This document shows positions 61,358-64,000 of a DNA stretch of 64,000 nt, piece by piece (the stretch's first letter is position 1; each line of letters starts with the position of its first letter). The position numbers were made by a program, and so were the translations under genes. Below the pieces are notes generated by a model that had not been told where the DNA came from, did no database searches, and saw nothing but the letters and a program-made list of their open reading frames with translations. Origin of the DNA: Melioribacter sp051488665 (GTDB lineage: Bacteria; Bacteroidota; Ignavibacteria; Ignavibacteriales; Melioribacteraceae); NCBI RefSeq assembly GCF_051488665.1, contig NZ_JBPSEG010000001.1, forward strand, positions 1 through 64,000, in the 5' to 3' direction.

Positions 61358-63340
61358 ATGCCCCAGACATTGGTCGAAAAAATCGCGCAGAAACATGCGG
61401 TAGGATTGAAACCGAATCAGAAAATTCACGCCGGCGACTACATTACAATTCGTCCCGCATACGTAATGACTCACGATAATACCGGGGCGGTTATTCCGAA
61501 ATTCAAATCCATCGGAGCCGCCAAATTAGCCGATCCCCGCCAGGTTGTAATAACGCTCGACCACGATATTCAAAACAAAGACGAAAAGAATCTCAATAAA
61601 TACAAGCGCATTGAAGAATTCGCAAGGGAAATGGGAGCGGATTTCTATCCCGCAGGCAGAGGCATCGGACACCAGATAATGGTCGAAGAAGGATACGCAT
61701 TCCCCGGCTCTATGGTTGTGGCATCCGACAGCCATTCTAACATGTACGGCGGTATAGGATGCCTCGGAACGCCGATAGTAAGAACCGACGCCGCATCCAT
61801 TTGGGCAACCGGAAAGACATGGTGGCAGGTTCCTCCAACCGTCAAAGTTGTTCTGAACGGAAAATTATCCGACGGCGTTACCGGCAAAGACGTTATTATC
61901 GCTCTGTGCGGTTATTTTAACAACGACGAAGTTTTGAATTGCGCCGTTGAATTTTCGGGCGACGGAATTAGTTGCTTGTCGGTCGACCAGAGACTTTCGA
62001 TCGCTAATATGACGACCGAATGGGGAGCCGTTGCGGGAATCTTCCCTGTCGACAATATTACTTTAGAATGGCTCGAAAAAAGAATCGATTACATCGAAAA
62101 GAGAGGTCCCGAAGGCGTGCCTTCCGACGCCGACGGTAACGGTAAAAATCCGAGATTGAACAGAGAAAGACTTAACGAGCTCAAAAAAAATGCGGACAAT
62201 CTAAAACCGGATGACGGCGCATTTTACGCCAAAGAACTTACAATAGATTTATCGACAATCGAACCGGTTGTCGCCGGACCGAACAGCGTAAAGAAATTCT
62301 CGCCCGTTTCCGAACTGATAAAAAACAAAGTGAAAATCGATAAAGCATATCTCGTTTCTTGCGTCAATTCGAGACTTGAAGATATTGAACAGGCGGCAAA
62401 AATTGTAAAAGGAAAAAAGATAGCTCCGCATGTCAAATTTTATATTGCAGCGGCTTCCAGCGAAGTTCAAAAAGAGAGCGAGGCCCGGGGCTACTGGCAG
62501 GATTTAATAAACGCCGGCGCCGTTGCGCTTCCTCCGGGATGCGGTCCCTGTATCGGTCTGGGCGCGGGATTGTTAGAAGACGGAGAAGTAGGAATATCGG
62601 CGACAAACAGAAATTTCAAAGGCAGAATGGGTTCGCCGAAAGCTTTTGCGTATCTGGCATCGCCCGCAGTTGTAGCCCATTCCGCCGTCGCAGGTTATAT
62701 AAATTACGATGTCGCTCAATCCGAAAATTCGATTGCCGGCTCCATAAAAATTAATTCAAAGCCCGAATCGCAAACACAACAAGTCGATATTATTGAAGGC
62801 TTTCCCACAGAAATAAAAGGCGAAATTATCTTCTGCCCTCAGGATAACTTAAACACGGACGGCATTTATCCCGGCAAATACACTTATAACGACGATATGA
62901 CTCCCGGCGATCAGGCAAATGTAGTTATGGAAAATTACGACCCGGAATTCAGAAAAATTGCGCAGGAAGGAGACCTTCTAGTCGGCGGTTTCAATTTCGG
63001 GACGGGCAGCTCGCGAGAACAGGCAGCCACAGCCCTCAAATACAAAGGCATACAACTCGTAATTGCGGGCTCTTTCAGCGAAACGTATAAACGCAACGCC
63101 ATTAACAACGGCTTCCTGGCAATCGAATGCCCCAAGCTTGTTATTGACCTGAAAAAAATGTTTGAGGACAATAACAAAAACACAATCAAAACCGGAATTG
63201 CAGCGACGGTGGATTTTGTAAATTCCAAATTAATTGCGGACGATAAAATCTATAATATTTCTCCTGTCGGCGTTCCAGCTCAGGAATTGATTGTATCGGG
63301 AGGACTCGAAAACTGGATAAAAAAAAATCTGGAAAATTAA
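61358..63340 (+). CDS. Aconitate hydratase
   Basis: A 660-residue aconitase that interconverts citrate and isocitrate through a [4Fe-4S] cluster. SDSHSNMYGGIGCLGTPIVRTD (first block), the cluster cysteines in SCVNSRLED and PPGCGPCIGLGAGLL, ATNRNFKGRMGSP and, in the swivel domain, FGTGSSREQAATALK are all visible. The length fits the short mitochondrial-like form. GGAG lies 6-7 nt before the ATG at 61358; the open frame upstream overlaps the HD gene and has no homology. It is the last of a run of five + strand genes that includes the dehydrogenase acting on its product. Confidence 0.96.
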   Translation: MPQTLVEKIAQKHAVGLKPNQKIHAGDYITIRPAYVMTHDNTGAVIPKFKSIGAAKLADPRQVVITLDHDIQNKDEKNLNKYKRIEEFAREMGADFYPAGRGIGHQIMVEEGYAFPGSMVVASDSHSNMYGGIGCLGTPIVRTDAASIWATGKTWWQVPPTVKVVLNGKLSDGVTGKDVIIALCGYFNNDEVLNCAVEFSGDGISCLSVDQRLSIANMTTEWGAVAGIFPVDNITLEWLEKRIDYIEKRGPEGVPSDADGNGKNPRLNRERLNELKKNADNLKPDDGAFYAKELTIDLSTIEPVVAGPNSVKKFSPVSELIKNKVKIDKAYLVSCVNSRLEDIEQAAKIVKGKKIAPHVKFYIAAASSEVQKESEARGYWQDLINAGAVALPPGCGPCIGLGAGLLEDGEVGISATNRNFKGRMGSPKAFAYLASPAVVAHSAVAGYINYDVAQSENSIAGSIKINSKPESQTQQVDIIEGFPTEIKGEIIFCPQDNLNTDGIYPGKYTYNDDMTPGDQANVVMENYDPEFRKIAQEGDLLVGGFNFGTGSSREQAATALKYKGIQLVIAGSFSETYKRNAINNGFLAIECPKLVIDLKKMFEDNNKNTIKTGIAATVDFVNSKLIADDKIYNISPVGVPAQELIVSGGLENWIKKNLEN

Positions 63341-63363
63341 TTTTACCGAATTGTCATTTAACG

Positions 63364-63384
63364 CTTTTCTTTTAGGAAGAAAAG
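63364..63384 (+). terminator. Weak hairpin after aconitase
   Basis: CTTTTCTT pairs with AAGAAAAG (8 bp, loop TTAGG), then TGATAATTTTAT. The T-tract is poor. The rest of the 225-base gap up to the PrpD gene holds nothing I could identify. Confidence 0.35.
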
Positions 63385-63565
63385 TGATAATTTTATGGCA
63401 ACTAAAGGCATAAGTAATTGTGCGCAAAGTGAATAAAATAACTTCCAAAAATTATTATCCTTATCTCAACTTCCCGAAATTATACGAAACCAACTGGCAG
63501 AATAAATAGACCTTCTTCGCCTTTAACCACTCTCTCATTAAAAAAAACAGTATAAGGAATTCGTC

Positions 63566-64000
63566 ATGGAAAAATCCGTTTCACGAATTATTTCCGAATT
63601 CGCCGTAAATTTAAAATACGAAGAAATACCGGGGGAAGTTATTCACGAAGCCAAACGTTTTTTGTACGATTCGATCGGATGCGCATACGGAGCTTACGAA
63701 ACCAAAGACGTAAATATCATCAGAAATTATTTCCGGAATATAGGCGGAAGGCAGGAATCGACAGTTTTAGCGTTCGGGGACAAATTCCCTTCCGCCCATG
63801 CGGCATTTGTAAATTCTCAGATGATACGTTCTCTCGATTTTAACGACATCTACTGGAAACAGGATCCGTCGCATCCCTCGGATTTAATTCCCGCCGCTTT
63901 AGCGATAGGCGAGTATTCCAATGCAAGCATGAAAGACGTTTTGACCGCAATTGTATTGGGCTACGAATTCGAGCAACGCTTATGCGAAATTGCCGTACCG
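63566..64000 (+). CDS. MmgE/PrpD family protein (2-methylcitrate dehydratase-like), partial
   Basis: The first 145 residues of a gene that runs off the window. AKRFLYDSIGCAYGAYE and SLDFNDIYWKQDPSHPSDLIPAALAIGEY match the MmgE/PrpD N-terminal domain, with the Asp-His-Pro region typical of 2-methylcitrate dehydratase and relatives such as cis-aconitate decarboxylase. AAGGA lies 7-8 nt before the ATG at 63566. Its position after aconitase suggests 2-methylcitrate or related tricarboxylate metabolism, perhaps handling propionyl-CoA from branched-chain amino acids. Without the C-terminus and following genes the exact role is open. Confidence 0.88.
   Translation, partial: MEKSVSRIISEFAVNLKYEEIPGEVIHEAKRFLYDSIGCAYGAYETKDVNIIRNYFRNIGGRQESTVLAFGDKFPSAHAAFVNSQMIRSLDFNDIYWKQDPSHPSDLIPAALAIGEYSNASMKDVLTAIVLGYEFEQRLCEIAVP

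Noticed and set aside
63394..63435. 13-codon frame in the gap after aconitase
   Set aside because: Very short, no ribosome-binding site, no similarity to the two 30-residue proteins.
1..64000. tRNA, rRNA, transposase and phage genes
   Set aside because: Looked for TPsiC-like GGTTCRAAYCC segments in gaps, transposase motifs and integrase motifs; none were found outside coding sequence.

Overview
The window most likely comes from a chromosome of the Ignavibacteria (Melioribacter/Ignavibacterium-like) lineage. This is inferred from moderate GC, two very large secreted proteins with the type IX secretion C-terminal signature (ALEQNYPNPFNPET-type sorting domain), fused E1 alpha/beta dehydrogenase genes as in Bacteroidota/Ignavibacteria, and promoters that resemble the Bacteroidota type (TTTG or TTG, about 20 nt, TAnnTTTG). 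No rRNA, tRNA, insertion sequence or prophage was seen.

Layout. 1-1562: a CRISPR array of 21 intact repeats plus one disrupted terminal repeat, read leftward, with no cas genes in view. 1563-9973: 2-oxoacid oxidation, first a four-subunit ferredoxin-dependent branched-chain 2-oxoacid oxidoreductase, then lipB, a fused E1, E2 and lipA. Between the two lies a probable attenuator: a Leu/Ile-rich 30-residue leader peptide whose frame runs through an intrinsic terminator just before the oxidoreductase genes. 9991-17110: DNA repair (endonuclease III, Ogt), a PAS histidine kinase, a phosphohexomutase, a DegT aminotransferase and a POT-type transporter. 17142-32880, all on the minus strand: a probable synthase-dependent exopolysaccharide locus. 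It holds a GH9 glucanase, a KaiC-like ATPase, a TPR/outer-membrane barrel protein, an SGNH hydrolase, a processive GT2 synthase, a small membrane protein, a GATase/deacetylase-like membrane protein, an FnIII lipoprotein and a hybrid kinase. 32934-34644: a fatty-acid hydroxylase and a dipeptide epimerase. 34718-41384: two tandem modules, each a giant FnIII-repeat secreted protein followed by a 30-residue lipopeptide-like protein; the two small proteins are clear paralogues. 41568-64000: transporters, phosphofructokinase, UvrD helicase, a peptide-use cluster (M29 aminopeptidase, MFSD1-like MFS, PepD, PqqD-like protein, OPT transporter), PdxJ, an isocitrate/isopropylmalate dehydrogenase, CstA, an HD protein, aconitase and a partial MmgE/PrpD gene.

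Taken together the genes describe a peptide- and sugar-using heterotroph. Peptides are imported and split (OPT, MFSD1-like, PepD, M29, epimerase), and the branched-chain amino acids released feed two parallel 2-oxoacid oxidation routes. The least explained parts are the polysaccharide locus, the paired giant/mini secreted protein modules, and the leader-peptide control of the ferredoxin-dependent oxidoreductase.
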